Shown piece by piece: positions 21,205 through 33,600 of a DNA stretch of 64,000 bases. The notes below the pieces were generated by a model. That model made no database searches and was not told the DNA's origin. It saw only the letters and a list, made by a program, of their open reading frames with translations. Position 1 is the first letter of the stretch, and every line of letters starts with the position of its first letter. The DNA comes from Dryococelus australis. Lineage: Eukaryota > Arthropoda > Insecta > Phasmatodea > Phasmatidae. Location of the stretch: contig CM056994.1 in NCBI GenBank assembly GCA_029891345.1, positions 61,225,251-61,289,250 of the forward strand, given 5' to 3'. The position numbers and the translations under genes are program-made.

Positions 21205-21895
21205 GTGAGACATGTTGTAAAAATTCTTTTAACTAGGCCTAGCTGGTAACTTAGTGCAAAGGAAGGATTTATGCTGTATGCAGAGCAATGATTATGTAGT
21301 GGTTGAGAGACTTGGTGCCAGTATGTCATAATATACGGAATTCTGCAGGCTGAGTGCGTAATGATTATGTACTTGAATTCAACTTTAGCCATTTTTTTAG
21401 TGCAAAGTGTAATGTTGCCATACTACAGGTTATGCTCCAGTTGCATGGTTTGTGTGCAATTCCCGAAGACCAATAACCATATCTGGTTAAATGTGTCTTG
21501 TCTACTGCGATATTTAATGTAATTATGAGCTAGCATTATTTCAGCCCAAATTCTATTGTATCAACTGATGTAATACACGTGATAGTTGTGACAGTAGAAC
21601 ATTTGTTAGGCTAATGCAGTTTGTGGTATTGGGTAGTTTTGAGGCTTTCCAAGGAAGTAAAGGGATGTGCAATAGTACTTATCTGATTCATTACTGTTGT
21701 TTAACTGAAAAATTGTTCAGTTCTGACCTCTATTACTAATCCTTGCTGATTTGGATTCACTTTGCAGTGCACATTTGTATTAGATGCACACAACTTGAAT
21801 GGATTAATCAAATCTAAATCCTAAACACAGCTTTGAAGTTACACCATAAATGACATTTTATTCCTTTTATAAGTTAGTATGCCTGTGATAGTTAT

Positions 21896-22316
21896 AGGCT
21901 GTTCACGGTAAAATGAGCACTTTTGAAAGCCCTGCTTATGATCTGATTGTATATACATTGTGTGTTCTTCCGCTTCATGTCAAATTAACATTGCCATGGA
22001 CCTCATCACTTTATTCATGCGTCGGTCAAGCAAAACTTTGAAATTAGCACGAAAGTAAATACTTTACAATTCTGCTCATTTTTATCACGTTGATGCATTT
22101 AAAAAAAAACAGAAGGCGAAATAAATAATTTAATTTATCACAAATCCTTACATAACATTTTTTATTCAATGTTAAGATATGGAACTACTTTCCATCCACT
22201 GTTATCAACTTTGCTGGGTGAATGTCACTCGGTGTGCCTTTTGCATTATTTGCAGGTAGGAGCAGTGAATTTTTCTAAGTTTCATTTAGAAAGTGCTCAC
22301 TTTATTGTGAACAGCA
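21896..22316. mobile_element. MITE family M1, copy 1 (421 bp)
   Basis: The left end AGGCTGTTCACGGTAAAATG and the right end (TTTATTGTGAACAGCA) are inverted copies over about 30 bp, including TGAGCACTTT. A second copy of equal length lies at 27356-27777, and the end of a relative lies at 63822. There is no coding capacity. No clean target duplication is visible, so the superfamily is not assigned. It lies in EHD intron 1. Confidence 0.85.
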
Positions 22317-22998
22317 TTTACAATTAAATTGAGCATGAAAATTTAATACTAGTTTGCTATGACAATGTTGCTATCAAGGATTTTGTTTGCAACACCTAAC
22401 TGCCATTTTTTATTTGAAATAAAATTTTTCATTGTAGTTGTGAAGAAATTTAAATTTTCCATAAACCATTTAGGCGTAATAGGTCTAATAAATATTCACA
22501 ACGTGCTAACTACTTCCTTTATTTTGATGTAGGTACCTACAATTCAAATTTACGTTAAGTACCAACCAAAAATCAGTGTAAAATTTTAATATTTATAGTG
22601 TCACATATTTACACTCGAATCTTGTCCATGTGTAACAACTATGTTAGCAGTCCAAGAAATGTTATTCACTGGGTACAAAGTGATTTAGGGTCATTTTCCA
22701 TGATTTAAATTTTTAGGCCAATTTATTTAATGGCTACAGTTGCTCAAAATTGTACTAATGCAGCAAACTGAACCCAACATTCTAGGGCAAGGACACCCGC
22801 AAACTGTTACTCAATGGATTCCAGTATTATATTTTTTAATATTAGAATACTTAGGATTTTCACTTGAATGAATTCAGTTCACAAGTGATGGGGTATGCTG
22901 TTTCAAGTATGGGGATTTAATAGGGAATATATCCACTAATATAAATTATCAAATAAAATGTGATGTGAAAGCAAATGTAATATACCTAAAATATAATT

Positions 22999-23431
22999 AG
23001 CAGGCAAGTGCTACCCGTTAGGGCCTACCAATGTCAAGCAACACTGCAGGTTTTGCTGAATAAACGGCTGCTGGTGAAATGCTTTTCTTTAAGGAAGACG
23101 TGTGTTCAGTTTCTGCCGTGTGAATATTTTTGACGGCTGCTAGCAATTGAGCAAATGTGGTTTAAGAAATGTCAGTATTCTGCTGTTGATGGAATTAAAC
23201 ACAATACGTTATTGGAAGTGAGATATTCACATCTGCTTGTAGGTGTGTGAAATATGGCACAATTTTGGTGTTATTACCAACTGATAAATTCAGTCAAAAA
23301 TATTCATGCGACAGAAACTGAACAAATGCCTTTCTTAAAGAAAAAGTAATTGTCGCTAGCAGCAGTTTATTCAGCAGAACCTGCATCGTTGCTTGGCAGT
23401 GGTAGACCCTGACTGGTAGCACATGCCTGCT
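22999..23431. mobile_element. Foldback MITE with about 140-bp inverted arms
   Basis: The left arm (22999-23140) starts AGCAGGCAAGTGCTACC. The right arm (about 23285-23431) is its inverted copy, ending GGTAGCACATGCCTGCT. The arms agree over their whole length with scattered mismatches, leaving a spacer of about 145 bp. There is no coding capacity. The ends resemble hAT-type CAGG termini, but I see no convincing 8-bp duplication. Confidence 0.82.
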
Positions 23432-24899
23432 GAATACATTCAATGTCCATGGTTAATTTCACCTAGACCTATGGATTAAGAGTAGGTCTTACACAGGTCT
23501 TTCAAAAGTGCATCTCCAGCACAACATGCTGGAGATGGTTTCTTGGGTTTCCTTACCACGTTTTCACCATTTGAAATTATTGTACTTGGAATTCATAATT
23601 GTGAAGGTGGCTCAATATAACGCCGGCTAACAGCCAGCGGCGCTAGAGCCCATGACGGCGCTCACATGTCCTGCATGTGTGCAAAGAGGCCAATAATTTT
23701 GAACTTTAATATAGATATTATTTTCCAATGCAAAATGTGTTCTCTTGTATTTGCAGTGTTTTTGTACTAATTTTTAATTATTTGGTTATGCAATTCAAAG
23801 TGCCCGTGGCACCGAGATTAACACTAAATATTCCGGCATGAACACTGTCATAAAGAGACACTAAAGTAATAAGCAAATTCATAAGAAAATTAGAGCAATC
23901 TAAAACAATATTTAATTTAATTTGTGGCATTTTATTTTCATTATAAAATATTTTACTCGGCGTGCATAGCACTTCCGCTTATGTGAACCCCGTAGGCGAC
24001 CATGGTAGGTCCGTGCGACGCTTGTATCTGGACAGTCTGTCGAGGAGCGCTGGCAAGGTAAGACACTGTCACGTATGCACTACAACTTTTGTTCACTGAT
24101 TTAGGTTTCCATAGTCAATTTAGTTTACCAGTTAACCTTTGCTTGCATACGTTTTCGCCAGACATTTCCCCCAGCATTATGCTTCCGCTTTATTAATTTC
24201 TTGCGCCCTAGTGGCATTTTTATCTTAATCAAGGAGGAAGAGGAGAAAGATGTCAGATGGGTCACGCGACCCGCGTATTTTGAATCAGGCACCATCTGCC
24301 TATGTTTATGGCATTTCATTGTAACTTCCGCATTATTGCTACATGCAATTTTAAGATCTTAATTTTTACATATGCATTTGAGGGTAATTTTCGTGTTTGA
24401 ATATTTTACGGCAAGATCACATATAACCACGTGGCCGACCAACACCAAGTCTTTGTATACACCATCCTTGCATTTTAAAAGCTTATTTATGTAACATCGT
24501 ATTTGCAATCATTTATTTCAGGGTTCTATGTCAGTTTTATTCAGGGTTCAATGTATTTTTCACGTAAATTGATGCTTTTTATACTTGACTACAATGTCAC
24601 TATAATGTTTGATTTTACCGCCATCAGGCATGTTACTAGCTTGTAACCACTCTAATCGTAAAGAGAATCACTTTCTCAACACAAATAATATTTTATCTGA
24701 ATTTAGTTTGCAGTTTCCACGCATAAATATTGCAATTTCACCTGCACCACGTGGTCCGCTACGAACTTCATCCAGGGGCATCCGCGCCATCTGAACTTGT
24801 TTTCACACATGTGTGTGTTTATTGCGAATATTCATCTTGGGTCCTATCTTATTTCATGTATCATTCAAGGGTCTATGTAATTTTGTAATTAGTGTACGG

Positions 24900-25476
24900 T
24901 GCAATTATTCCCGTCCTAGTCGGCTCTGTGTATAGGCCATCACCACACTAGCCACGTGCTGGAGGGCGAGCCCCGGCGAGTTTGCATTAGTGATGCCAAA
25001 TAATCACATGTGTTAATATGTATTAAGGGTTTTCATTTGTAATTCACTGTGTCCTGTCTCCAGTGAAAAACCATCAGTCCACCCTAGCGGCTATCGGCCC
25101 TCTTCCCTTGTGAAGGCTGTGCTTTCACGCACCTTGGTGAGATCATCCATTTAGGCATGCGCTAGATTAATTACGGGCTGGGTGCACCCAAGGTGGAATT
25201 GGCTAGTCATGACCGAGATAATCATTTCATTGGCATGTTGATGTGTATGAATAATATCAATAAAAACAAGTCTACAGTGAACTCAATTCTTGTATTAAGT
25301 AGTGACAGTGTCCTAGCCACATATGTTTTATACACTTTATTTTCAGTGATGTTTATTAAAAGTTTAGTATTGCCAACAAGTTTGTAAGTACGCACGGGTG
25401 AGACGGACACACAGAACCTACAACATCCCTGAGTCTCAATAGTGTGGTGATTGGGAAGCACCGTTGGCGCCCAAAT
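24900..25476 (+). repeat. Possible LTR remnant followed by a tRNA-Lys primer-binding site
   Basis: TGGCGCCCAAAT at 25465 matches the first ten bases of the primer-binding site complementary to the 3' end of tRNA-Lys used by many retroelements. The preceding sequence has LTR-like features, including CAATAAAAAC near 25257 as a possible polyadenylation signal. I found no partner LTR or coding sequence, and the left edge is a guess. Confidence 0.3.
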
Positions 25477-26879
25477 TACCAGTAAGTATTTGTGTCATCA
25501 TTTGTCTTGTGTCTCACCCGATGGCGTCAATGTCTAAGATTTATAAAATACCATTCATTTACTGTAAAAATATGAGTATACAAATATAATATATTAATTT
25601 TTATTTTTATTCCATAAGCTCATTTTGAATCGAATGGCCCTTTTGTTTTTTCACTCCCATTCTAGTCACTCATTCATGTTTTCCTTTCCTGCACCAATTC
25701 AGCTGTTGTCATTGTTTTCATGATACTTTGGCACTGTTAGTAGTGACACATTTATGTATAAATCTAGCTCCACGAGTCTGTTTAGAAGGTACTAAAGTTG
25801 TCTGATGTGCAGACTTCTGCATTCTCTTGTTAGATAAAGCACCTCCTTCGCTTCTCCACAGCTTGTATTTATCCATTAATTTACCAGAAATGACTTTTCC
25901 AAAAAATATGATTTTCTATAAAGGTTGTTAAGCCTGTTGCTAAGAAAAACAATTTTCCAAATCAAATATTTTTTAAACATACTGTTAAGATGCCAGGATT
26001 GTATCAGAGGTTGTGCATGTCTTATTTGTGAAGTGGTGGTTTGTTTAATTCGTTGCTTTGCTAACTCAAATTTAAAATGGAAATAGGGGGAGGATACATG
26101 ATCCTGTGTGGATTTAAGTACGAGAATTGTATACATCCATGATTTAGTCGGTAATACACTCTCGTGCGGTACGAAAAGTTCTGGTTTCGAATTCCCCATA
26201 AGACAGACTAATTTCTGCATTTATGATGCCCACTCTACGAAATGACCCATTTACGAATGAAATGACTTTCTTTTAAATACAATTCCATGAAAAAATTAGG
26301 AACCACACATAAGCAATCAGAAACAACTTCGACCCCCATTTAACAAATGAATTATATACATACCAAAATATTAATCATGCCCAAAATGTCTATAGTCGGA
26401 AACACGTAATTTGAAATAACTGTTTTAAATTACCGAAGTGTAAGATTGAATTTATCCCCAAAAAATCAAATTATTAGCAAATATTCAATGTAAATACCTA
26501 TTAAAAGATGACATATTTGATTCAAAATCAATTAAATGCAAAGAGATATGAATATGATTTATGCTCAGACACACAACAGAACAAGTGTAGTTTAACTAAT
26601 GTAGACACATGTAAGTATCTAACCACAATGAAATATTCTTACTATCAAAGTGCCAATACCTTCACTCATCGACTTCCACAAAAGGACCAAGTTAATACTA
26701 AACATGTATTGAAGCACTTCACAAATCTATTAAAATAAGAGAACTAAATTTACTAACAAATATTTACTCAGCTATTATTTACAACATTAAACTGCCAATT
26801 TCCTCTATTCTCTTATTCCCTATTTACCTTATCCCATCTTGCTACCTTTCTTTGCACTTTCTCCAGCTCCGATATATCT

Positions 26880-28570
26880 TGTCTTGAGTTCTGTACTGTG
26901 GCTGCATATTCTTTATCGTCCTATTCTATAAGCCTTCTTCACCTCCTCACTTATCACCTCCAGGACCCTTCCCAATTTTCCCAAAGCTCTTCTTCCCTGT
27001 GATACCGCTCTTTGTACTTGCTTTTTCCACCTAAAATAATGCTGAATCATTACCCCCAGGTACTTATACTCTGAAGCTCCCCTATCTCCTGCCCTTACTA
27101 TTTAAAAGTGCCTCCATATTTTCCCCTCTTCATAGTAAACATTACAATCTTTGGTTTTCATACATTAACTTTCATTTCATGCCTGTCTGTCCACCTCATT
27201 TGCGCTATGTTCTGAAAATTATTCTCCCCACCCATCTCTGCAGACAGCACACCACCCTGTGAAATCCCAGATGTAACCCCACCACCCTCCCTCCCACCTC
27301 CCCCACTTTCACCCCATTTTCTTCCCCTCAGGGAGTCCTCTATTAATTCCACTATAGGCTGTTCATGGTAAAATGAGCACTTTTGAAAGTCCTGCTTAAA
27401 ATCTACTTGTATACACATTGTGTGTTCTTCTGCCTTATTTAAAATTAACATTGCCATGGGCCTCATCACTTTAGCCATGCATTGGTCAAGTGAATTTTTG
27501 AAATTGTTAGAAAAGTAAATACTTTACAAATCTGCAAATTTTTACACTTTGTGATGCATTAAAAAATTCAGAATGTGGAAGAACTAATTTAAGACATCAA
27601 AAGTGGTTACATAAAAGTTTTTATTCGACGTTAAGGTATGAAACTACTTTCCATCTATCATTACCAACTTTACTGGGCGCATGTCACTCAGTGCGCCAAT
27701 TAAAATCTATGCAGGCAGGATCAGTGACATTTTTCTAAGGTTGATTTCAAAAGTGCTTACTTTGTCGTGAACAGCCTTTACCCACATATTATCCAGTAGC
27801 TTATCCACTTTTTGCATCAAAATCCTGTGGGGCACCTTACTGAAGGCCTTCTCAGTCTGTGAAGCAGCCATCCATCTGCCTGCACCAAATCCTCCTGGAC
27901 GCCAGTTGCATTTCATATGAGTAAACTGCCCTAAAACCATGTTGGTACTCCTGCAGCTAATTGTTTTTATTCATAACCTCTACCACATACTGTAAATTAT
28001 CTCAAATCACCTTTTGTGTACTGCCAGGATTTTTCTTACCATCCTTTGCTTGTAAGCCATAACCACCAATGCCTCCTTCCAACCCTTTGGCAACTTGGCT
28101 TCCTCTAAAGATATTCTAAACAAAAATTACAGTTATCCACATAGCTCTTTCCCACCAAACTTTTAGATCTCCATTCTCTGTATCATCTGGACCCTTTGCC
28201 TTGCTACTCTTCAATCCCCCTATAACCTTCTCCCATATACTGAACTTTCTGTACGTCCCAATTTTCACCTCACCTTCCCTTTGAAAAACATCTTGCTCGT
28301 CGAACACTGATTAGTGCTGGGATTACAGCAACTCAGCTTTTCCCTTGTCAGTTGTTGCACTGAAACCCTCATTATTATACACTGGGATATCTCCCACCCT
28401 GCCTTTAACCTTAATATACCAATACAGCGTTTTCCGTTCCTTTTCCTTCCCTTCTATAATGCTGCCTAGGTATTTAATTATTGCCTGTTTAATTAACCTT
28501 CCTAGTTCCCTCCCCATCTGATCTGTTTCACATGATCCCTAGCACTATCTGATCCTGTGTTCTTCCACCA
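26880..28570 (-). mobile_element. Decayed LINE reverse transcriptase, interrupted by a MITE
   Basis: Minus-strand pieces follow a CR1/Jockey-like RT in order: GLKSSKAKGPDDTENGDLK (28220-28160), YQHGFRAVYSYEMQL (near 27940-27890), a broken block ending KVPHRILMQKV (27830-27800) where the catalytic region starts, SGISQGGVLSAEMG (near 27280-27235) and RWTDRHEMKVNV (27200-27160). These correspond to the palm and thumb motifs of LINE polymerases. MITE M1 copy 2 (27356-27777) splits the gene between the KVPH block and the SQGGVL block. Many stops make it dead. Neither end is clear. Confidence 0.75.
27356..27777. mobile_element. MITE family M1, copy 2, inside the LINE
   Basis: The same ends and length as the copy at 21896, with about 85% identity by eye. 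The interrupted LINE frame resumes on the other side, which fixes the borders to within a few bases. It inserted after the LINE did. Confidence 0.87.
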
Positions 28571-29045
28571 TACGTGCATTTGTCTACACATTCTCTTCAT
28601 CCTTAGCATATTCTGAAGGTTTTGCAACATAAAATATTCTGCCCATGCAGTGCAGTTGTAACTTTTCTTTTGCCTCTGCTGGGATTTTAGTCATGAACCC
28701 CATGCTAAATATTGGCTGATTTTTGCTGTCCAAGTTGCTTGACTTGTATACCTACAGTACAGTCTGTTCATGGTAGCCTATCTTCGCATTTTCTGAATCT
28801 AACCTTAGAAAAATCACCCCATATATGATTGGTTGTTCCCAAAATATTATGTATCACAAATGATTTATGCTTATGTTAACATAAAAATCTTATTTTTGGC
28901 TGAATTGGACATTTACTTATATTTTATTATAAATGTTTTCATTTATAATTAACGTGAGGAAAATTGGAGAGAAAATACATGTTTTGATAATGTGTAGGAA
29001 GAAATAGTTCTGATGCAATATATATTTTTTAACTTGAGTGTATGT
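28571..29045. other. No gene recognised
   Basis: Intronic sequence. A short GTCTGTTCATGGTA at about 28762 resembles one end of MITE M1, but no partner end is seen. Confidence 0.4.
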
Positions 29046-30589
29046 TGATGACGCGTACTCAGTCTCCAGGGATGATACGTTTGCCCGTCTGAACTTCAGA
29101 CAGGCAAAGTGGTTTGCATGCCTGGGGCCTGCCCTTCTTGGAGAGCGGTGAGATAGGGCTCGTGTACCGATGGCCTAAAGGGTTCCCTGGTGTCTGCATC
29201 TTTGCTGGTGTGGTTGCAGTTTACCACGTACACTTACATACACTGAGGTTAAGGTGATATATTTTACCATCACAAAATGGTGGGATGTCTGCCTCCCATA
29301 CGCAGTTTAGTGACACTGCTTCTATGATGTCTACGGGACAGCTTAAGGTGCAATTGCAAACACTGTATATTACCCTACGGCCTTAAGAACCCCCTGCCCA
29401 AAATTTATTTAAGAGTAAAACTCAATAAGAGACATGAATTCAATTTGAATACATTTTATTGACATTAAAACACATACTACACTCATTGGATGAATGGTGA
29501 AGTGAAGCTGTCTCTGCACTTATGAGGTCTGTCAACGACCTGAAACTGCAACTGGGCAAGGCTCTTAATATTTAATGTGAATTAAGTTCCCGCTGTCGGG
29601 AAATAGCAGCAGGTCCAGCCCTCAGTACTGTAATCAAATAGGTTCCTGTTAATTAAATTTACTATTGTAGAATGAAGTGATTGATAGCCTACATGCTGGT
29701 ACCGAGGGTGGTCACTGAGCTGACCTCCTGCGCTGCTGCTCTCTCTGCATGCCAAGGCCAAGATGCCAACATGGCCACGATGAAGGCTCCAAGTGCCCGC
29801 GCTGAGGCCAAGTTGCTATCTGCATGAACTTAAAGCATGCTTTCTTAACAACTAGCATGAAACATATAATACTCTGAATTAAGTGAACATATTGGTGGCA
29901 TCCCCGTGAGCTAGCCACCGAGCATTCCTTCGGCTGCTTAAAAACATTTGCGGGGGATGTCACCGCACTTACATCATAAACGAATTTCTCTAAGGCTGTG
30001 CTGTACAGTTCAGTTTAAAATAGTTGCTTTGCCACTGAATTTAACACTGACAAAATGCATGCAGGTCCTTTGCTGCTATTCTTAAATCCTTGAAGAAAAC
30101 TCGTCACATATACTGTGTTTCGCACATGTGAAAAGGAACTACAGGCAACTTCATTTTCCGTGGACTACAAAGAAAACTATTTATCACTAACTTGTCGCAG
30201 GGACGAAACTTGAGGACAGGCAGGGCAATGCTATTCTCTGCCTATAGGGGTTGCATAAGGGCCATGGAGCACTACAGAATGACCAACAGGTCACGCATGG
30301 TAGGAGCTTATTAATCTGCTGTGCTGGCAGTTCACTCGTTCCTGCCAATGTATGTTGTACCTGGCAGACGTGTTTTTGCTGGGATGCTGAGCCAGATCAT
30401 TAACTAATTTCCCCCCGGAGTTATCTCTTGAAGGAAAATGATTAAATCAACCTTTGTGAGATATGCAATATAGGTCCCAGAGAAAAGTTAGTTGCTTGTT
30501 CTCGTCAACTCTCGGCATGCTCTAATTGCGATTATTGACTGTACAGTGCAAATGGTCAGAGAGATGGAGTGAACCCTGCAGTCAGGTCA
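29046..30589 (-). repeat. 3' LTR of the LARD-like element
   Basis: About 1.54 kb and nearly identical to the copy at 34792. It lacks about 65 bp that the other copy carries near 35860-35925. The gap lies between two CGTCAC-type short repeats, so a slippage deletion in this copy is likely. A minus-strand AATAAAATG lies near 29460. Confidence 0.8.
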
Positions 30590-30689
30590 AACGCTCCTTT
30601 CTTTGGTGACCATTGACCCCCCAGTCCCCCAAATGCTCCACCACACTGTCAGGTACAACATCTCATAGGTCCCTTCAGCTGGTGGCGAG

Positions 30690-30850
30690 GTCGTAGGTGG
30701 TAAGGCCCACGTCACTGCACGTCGTTCTCTGCTGTTGCTACCGTTGCACACTCTCATAGGCAGTAAGGCCTATGCCGCTGCACTTCAGTCTCTTCTGCTG
30801 CCGTTGCACGTAGTCATAGGCGATAAGGCCTACGCCGCTACACATCAATC
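30690..30850. repeat. Minisatellite of about 60 bp, three units
   Basis: The motif TAAGGCC recurs at about 30701, 30763 and 30823, with matching flanks (CATAGG before; CCGCTGCAC-like after; CTGCTGTTGC spacer). It lies just inside the LARD-like element. A period of 60-62 bp would keep a reading frame. Confidence 0.75.
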
Positions 30851-30939
30851 TCTTGCCTCGCTGCACCCTCCTGCTGACTCTCCGGTGCCATGCGATCTGT
30901 GGTATGTGTATGTGGGCATGGAGTATGCACACCACACCC

Positions 30940-33600
30940 AACTCATGTCATGCCGGCCAAACGGCGCACCCGTTTTGACTTCCATAGGGTGGTTGCAGAG
31001 CCTCTCTCTGCCGAGGATTCATCTCTACTGCTGCTGTTGGTACTCCCTCCACTGTTGCCACTAGCACTGCATCCAGTATTTCTCATGCTGTTGTCGCCCT
31101 CAGTGCAGCTCATGCTGTTGCCTCTTGCAGCCTCTAATGCTTTCCCGTTGCTTCTGCAATTGTTGCCACCGCTACTCCGTCGGCTGTTACCGCTGCCACT
31201 GCTCTCAGTGCAGCTCATGCTGCTTCTGCTGCTCCCATTGCTGTTATTACTACAGCCTTTCCACTCTGTGCGACAACAATTGCAGCAGATGCTGCTGCAG
31301 CTGCATCCTCCCCGTGCTGCAGAAATTGTTGCCAATGCTGTTGCTGCTGTAACTACTTTCAATGCTGGTGCATTGCTCCCAATGCTGTGGCTACTGCTGC
31401 ATCTCCACTCTGTGCGACAACAATTGCCACTGATGCGTCTGTAGCCGCATCCACCCCGTGCTGTGACAATTGCTGCTGGTGTAGCCACTGCTCCTCATGC
31501 TGCTTCCTCCACTGCTGTGTGGGCTCCTGAAGATACTGCATTTGAGCCAACCTCGGTACTTACCAGTGGATATGATACTTGCACTGGTGTCCCAGCTGAC
31601 TCACTTTTGGCACTAATCTTCAGGTCCGGCATTACGACCGGTGTGGTTGCAATGCCGAAAATGGTGCTTGCATTTCTCTCTACTCCTCTTCGTGGACTTC
31701 CATGCTCTCCCGACGGCTTGGGCGCTCCTCCGGTTGGTATATCTACTGCCACGTCCTTGACAGGCTTTTGATGACCGGGTAGCGTGGACGGAAATAATCA
31801 CTGGAGTGTGCCTCCATCACTCTCTGTGCTACCAGTGCTTTCAGTTGCTTACGATGTTGCTTGTGTCTTTGTATTGCATCTCTGATGCCAACCACTGTGG
31901 ATGTATGTACTTTCGTTCCCAGATGGGGCTCATCGAGGTGCAGGTTGATCCTGTTCCCACTATTCGTTCAAATAAGGTAGTTCCTGCCACCTGACTGCCT
32001 TCCAACTGGATGCGCGCTATGCCCTCGTCAGCTGTTGCATGCTGCTTGAAATTCTCTTCCCGCCTGATCAAGCAATGTCGTGGAATGAATGAACTCTTCG
32101 ACACTGCTGTGGATCGAGGGTGCCTTTGCGAGCTTACACTCGGGTCATACTCTCGAAGCTACGACCTCAAGAATCTCTGTATTTCACAACTGCTTGTGGT
32201 GGTTGCGAAAAAATATTTATCTTGCAGGTTGCAAATGCAGTCAAACTTTCGTTTGGACCTTGGGCGTCCAATATCGCACGACTCTGTTCTTGTAGGGATT
32301 AAAAGGTGTTTGAGAACCTGCATTCAAATGCACTTAAGAATTTCTCCCATTGAATATAGTAATGCTTGATTGATATTCACCAATTATGTGCTTTGCCCTG
32401 CAATTGTTCGCCAACACACTGCATCCTTTCTTCCCTTCATACTACGTACTGCCCCAATATTTCAGTGCAGTCATGTAAGAATGCTTGCGGATCTTCATTG
32501 TTTAGTCGAGCGAACGTTGGTAGAGACTGGAACTTATTCGGGGTAGTGCACATTGCATATCTGGGTTGCATGAAGTTTGTTGAAATTGTGGAAGTAGTTG
32601 TGGGTAATTCAAAGCTTGTGACTGGAATATTATTTGGGTTGGCACTTTGCTACTGTGCTCCTACTTTTTCATGCTTCATTGAATGCGCTAACTGGTTTGC
32701 TGGAACGTCTTCAAATTTGTTGATGCTCTCATGTGGTTGAAGCATTGGCAGTTGCAGGCCGAGTGTGAATTGCTCACATCTGAATCGCTTTGTCAGAGTT
32801 TTTACAAAGTCCAGACGGTTAGTGCAGTGTCAATGTATCAATTACCACATGTAAAAGTTTCAGCGGGTTCTCCCTTGCAGCTGTTTTGATGGTACCGTTG
32901 CTGGGTAATTTCATCATATGTAACGAATCCCAATTATTTTGGTGCTAAGGGTAAAGTCGTGTGCATTTTTTGCAGAGAATCTTTCCTGGCTATCCACTGT
33001 TGCCTGCTCATTTGCCATGAGGCATTGTGCATGAAAACTCCTTGCTACATTGTGCACATTTAATTTCCCCTTCTCCAATGCCTGCACATAAACGTTCTTT
33101 AACGCAATATCGACGGTCTGAATTTTGAAATCTCATGTTCAAAAAGTTACTTTTGATTTCCTCGCATGCACACTTGCAAGTGAAACGTTCGATGGGGCCA
33201 ACATTTCCCCGGACCTCTCATGGTCTTTTGCATTCGGTGTATAGTGGCACGTGAGCGCTGGCAGAGGTAGTTCTCCATGCCTGACAGATCCAATCTCAGT
33301 TTTCCCTCAAAATACTTTCCTGCAGGGACCTAGCTGCTGCTGGTTCCCTGCGTGAACATTCTTTATGCTGGGTGTAATCTGTGCTGGGTAAGGGTCTTGC
33401 ACACTTTAGGCATAGTGCTGCCATTTTGCCACCACTTGTGTACCAGGTGAGTTCGAGACGCGTGTCATCTCTACCACATGTTGTATTGCGTTTGTCATCC
33501 TTTTTCCCGTTACTCCGCATGCTGGCCACCTGTCCTTCATGCACGATGAGAAGGCGCTTCATGTGTTCGAGGGGTGGGGGAGGGGATGTACGCACGTGCG
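30940..33600 (-). pseudogene. Decayed Cys-rich coding region of the LARD-like element
   Basis: A minus-strand open stretch at 33595-33296 starts MRTSPPPPLEHMKRLL and holds CLKCARPLPSTDYTQHKEC (C-x2-C-x11-H-x2-C). Further on, FTCKCACEE lies near 33180, IKCAQCSKEFSCTMPHG near 33055-33005 and KILCKKC near 32970-32950. These repeated Cys pairs look like a run of zinc-binding knuckles. More coding-like stretches follow at 32104-31841 and 31801-31495, then a Ser/Cys/Gly-rich low-complexity end made of GCT-type triplets (31490-30940) in which a segment repeats (about 31250-31330 and 31398-31460). I know no family with this layout. It could be the gag-like remnant of the parent element or a captured gene. 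Confidence 0.4.

Noticed and set aside
28762-28790. GTCTGTTCATGGTA as a further MITE M1 end
   Set aside because: Only about 14 bp match and there is no partner end or body.
30890-31444. A 184-codon Leu-rich plus-strand frame resembling a membrane protein
   Set aside because: It arises from CTG/GCT triplet repetition; other frames and the other strand are equally open and the Leu runs lack the pattern of real membrane helices.
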